A DNA stretch of 64,000 nt from contig CAZXGJ010000006.1 of assembly GCA_964639955.1 (NCBI GenBank), positions 1 to 64,000 on the forward strand. Direction: 5' to 3'. Position 1 is the first letter of the stretch. Every line of letters starts with the position of its first letter. The notes under the pieces are model-generated. The model searched no databases. It was not told where the DNA came from and was given only the letters and a program-made list of their open reading frames with translations. The position numbers and the translations under genes were made by a program. Source of the stretch: IGN2 sp964639955 (GTDB taxonomy: Bacteria > Bacteroidota > Ignavibacteria > Ignavibacteriales > Ignavibacteriaceae). Below are positions 62,749 to 64,000 of this stretch, piece after piece.

Positions 62749-63774
62749 ATGAAGTTTCGGATATATTTCATATTACTTCAGCTGCTGCTTTCTTCTATTC
62801 TTCACGCCCAAGAGAGTAGAAAAGTACTAGTTGAAGTGTTTACAAATTCTCATTGTCCTTTATGCCCTGCTGCACACACCGTTATCGATAATTATCTTTC
62901 TGGTCCAAACGGAAATAAAATAAGCTACATATATTATCATATGATTTATCCATATTCAGATGATCCTCTTTACTGGCAAAGTATGGAAGGCTCAGATGCG
63001 AGGGATAATTATTATACCCCCGTCCATGCAACTCCGCAAGGCTGGTTTGATGGAATCCACCAGGGCAGCTCTTCCGGATGGGCAACTACACTGGATAATT
63101 TAGTAAATACACAGAGCCCGCTAAAAATAGAGTTGAGTGGATATACAGATCTTGTTCGTTTATTCATAGATGCAGATGTAACCAGAACAGGAGATATCAC
63201 CGATAATGATCTTGTATTGCGCTTTGTTGTTGCAGAAGACGTTTTCTATGATGGGAGGAGTAGCATTTCAAACCACAAGAATGTTATGAGAAAAATGCTG
63301 CCAACTCCGGAAGGATTAGCATTCGATATAGCACTGAATGAAACAAAAGGCTTTGAGCAAATAGTTAATCTGGATCCTGTCTGGGATATAGATAGCCTGA
63401 ATCTTGTAGTTTTTGTACAAAGCTCAGGATCTAAAACAGTTTACCAATCAGAAACTATTAATTATACCGATCTGGTTGTTTCGATCTATTCAGAACCTGT
63501 AACGACTCTTGAAAATTTTCTTCTCGAACAAAACTACCCCAACCCATTCAATCCTTCAACAAGAATAAGATATTCAATACCAAATTCAGAGTTTGTAACT
63601 CTTAAAGTATTTGATGTGCTGGGAAATGAAGTTGCAAGACTCGTCAATGAAGATAAACCAGCGGGAAGTTATGAAATAAACTTTAGTGCTTCACAATTAT
63701 CATCAGGTTTATATTTTTATACAATTAGCGCAGGCAATTTTGTTGAGACTAAGAAGATGATTCTCCTTCGTTAG
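62749..63774 (+). CDS. Omp28-like thioredoxin-fold protein with T9SS tail
   Basis: 341 residues: a signal peptide (YFILLQLLLSSILHAQ), an Omp28-type thioredoxin-like domain with VEVFTNSHCPLCPAAH (CPLC) and cis-Pro in VHATPQGWFDG, then a beta domain and a T9SS tail (NYPNPFNPSTRIRYSI ... SSGLYFYTISAGNFVETKKMILLR). It is the compact form of the three T9SS paralogues at 41-48 kb. A clear ribosome-binding site AAAGGAG precedes the ATG. Predicted exported. Confidence 0.88.
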   Translation: MKFRIYFILLQLLLSSILHAQESRKVLVEVFTNSHCPLCPAAHTVIDNYLSGPNGNKISYIYYHMIYPYSDDPLYWQSMEGSDARDNYYTPVHATPQGWFDGIHQGSSSGWATTLDNLVNTQSPLKIELSGYTDLVRLFIDADVTRTGDITDNDLVLRFVVAEDVFYDGRSSISNHKNVMRKMLPTPEGLAFDIALNETKGFEQIVNLDPVWDIDSLNLVVFVQSSGSKTVYQSETINYTDLVVSIYSEPVTTLENFLLEQNYPNPFNPSTRIRYSIPNSEFVTLKVFDVLGNEVARLVNEDKPAGSYEINFSASQLSSGLYFYTISAGNFVETKKMILLR

Positions 63775-63821
63775 TACTAAGGCGGACAGGTTCTACTGAA
63801 ATAAAGAAGATTTATCGTTTA

Positions 63822-63856
63822 TAAATCCCACTTGATTTAACCGGGTGGGATTTTTT
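63822..63856 (+). terminator. intrinsic terminator after the Omp28-like gene
   Basis: AAATCCCAC and GTGGGATTT pair across a 13-base loop, then a T-run. The remaining bases to 64000 show no gene. Confidence 0.88.
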
Positions 63857-64000
63857 ATTTGCTGTGGTCAACTAACATCCTATTGCTTTTCATTAAAAAA
63901 TATTTAATGTTAACCAAAGAAATACATCTACATTTTGGGCAAGGCTATAGCCCTAACTAAGCTATCCCTCTATTTTCTGACTTCTTATTATTCCTTAATT

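Overview
The window looks like a draft-genome contig from an Ignavibacteria-type member of the Bacteroidota/Chlorobi group. Four things point there. At least eight secreted proteins end in type IX secretion (T9SS) C-terminal domains with a YPNPFNP-type start. A TonB receptor, a large surface protein and a PorV-like barrel lie together in the usual triad. Recognisable promoters fit the Bacteroidota -7 consensus TAnnTTTG. RpoD is short and lacks region 1.1. Base composition is AT-rich. A run of 100 N at 61513-61612 marks a scaffold gap inside a tandem repeat.

Layout. 0-7.6 kb: secreted M16 peptidase, an ATP-cone nucleoside kinase, a matrixin-like protease, a C1 cysteine peptidase and a DinB-fold gene bracketed by composite palindromes. 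7.7-21.8 kb: valS followed by a defence and toxin-antitoxin island. It carries a NYN-domain nuclease, a wHTH-nucleotidyltransferase/HEPN pair, a methyltransferase with a TdeIII-like restriction enzyme, a tripartite hipB-hipS-hipT locus, hepT/mntA, hicA/hicB and a dead hicB. An acid phosphatase, an esterase and a DUF1015 gene are interspersed. Two truncated copies of the valS 5' end, one with a clear valS-like promoter, separate the first three cargo blocks. This suggests repeated insertion at the start of valS. 21.8-30.5 kb: serC, small proteins, two tandem secreted M28 peptidases, a haem protein, a MATE/ANKH-like membrane protein and a PagL-like lipid A deacylase.

30.5-49.8 kb is an envelope and T9SS region on the minus strand. 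It holds the PorV-like protein, a 1141-residue surface protein, a TonB receptor, a DUF6029-like barrel, TlpA with a T9SS partner, four Omp28-like thioredoxin-fold proteins (three T9SS-tagged, one lipoprotein) and an H-type lectin. 49.9-61.2 kb is mostly housekeeping: a broken yjbR gene split by a 20-bp palindrome, a D-amino-acid aminotransferase overlapping family-B DNA polymerase, a beta-CASP nuclease, rpoD, a TraB-family protein, a DPP III-like peptidase and secreted oligopeptidase F. 61.2-62.6 kb is an array of 103-bp imperfectly palindromic units around a four-helix-bundle (S23-type) gene. It is followed by a fifth Omp28-like T9SS protein.

The most promising novelties are the valS 5'-end insertion series and the 103-bp array centred on the four-helix-bundle gene. 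Next comes the clean insertion of a short perfect palindrome into the yjbR pseudogene. No tRNA, rRNA or CRISPR array, and no transposase or integrase, was recognised.
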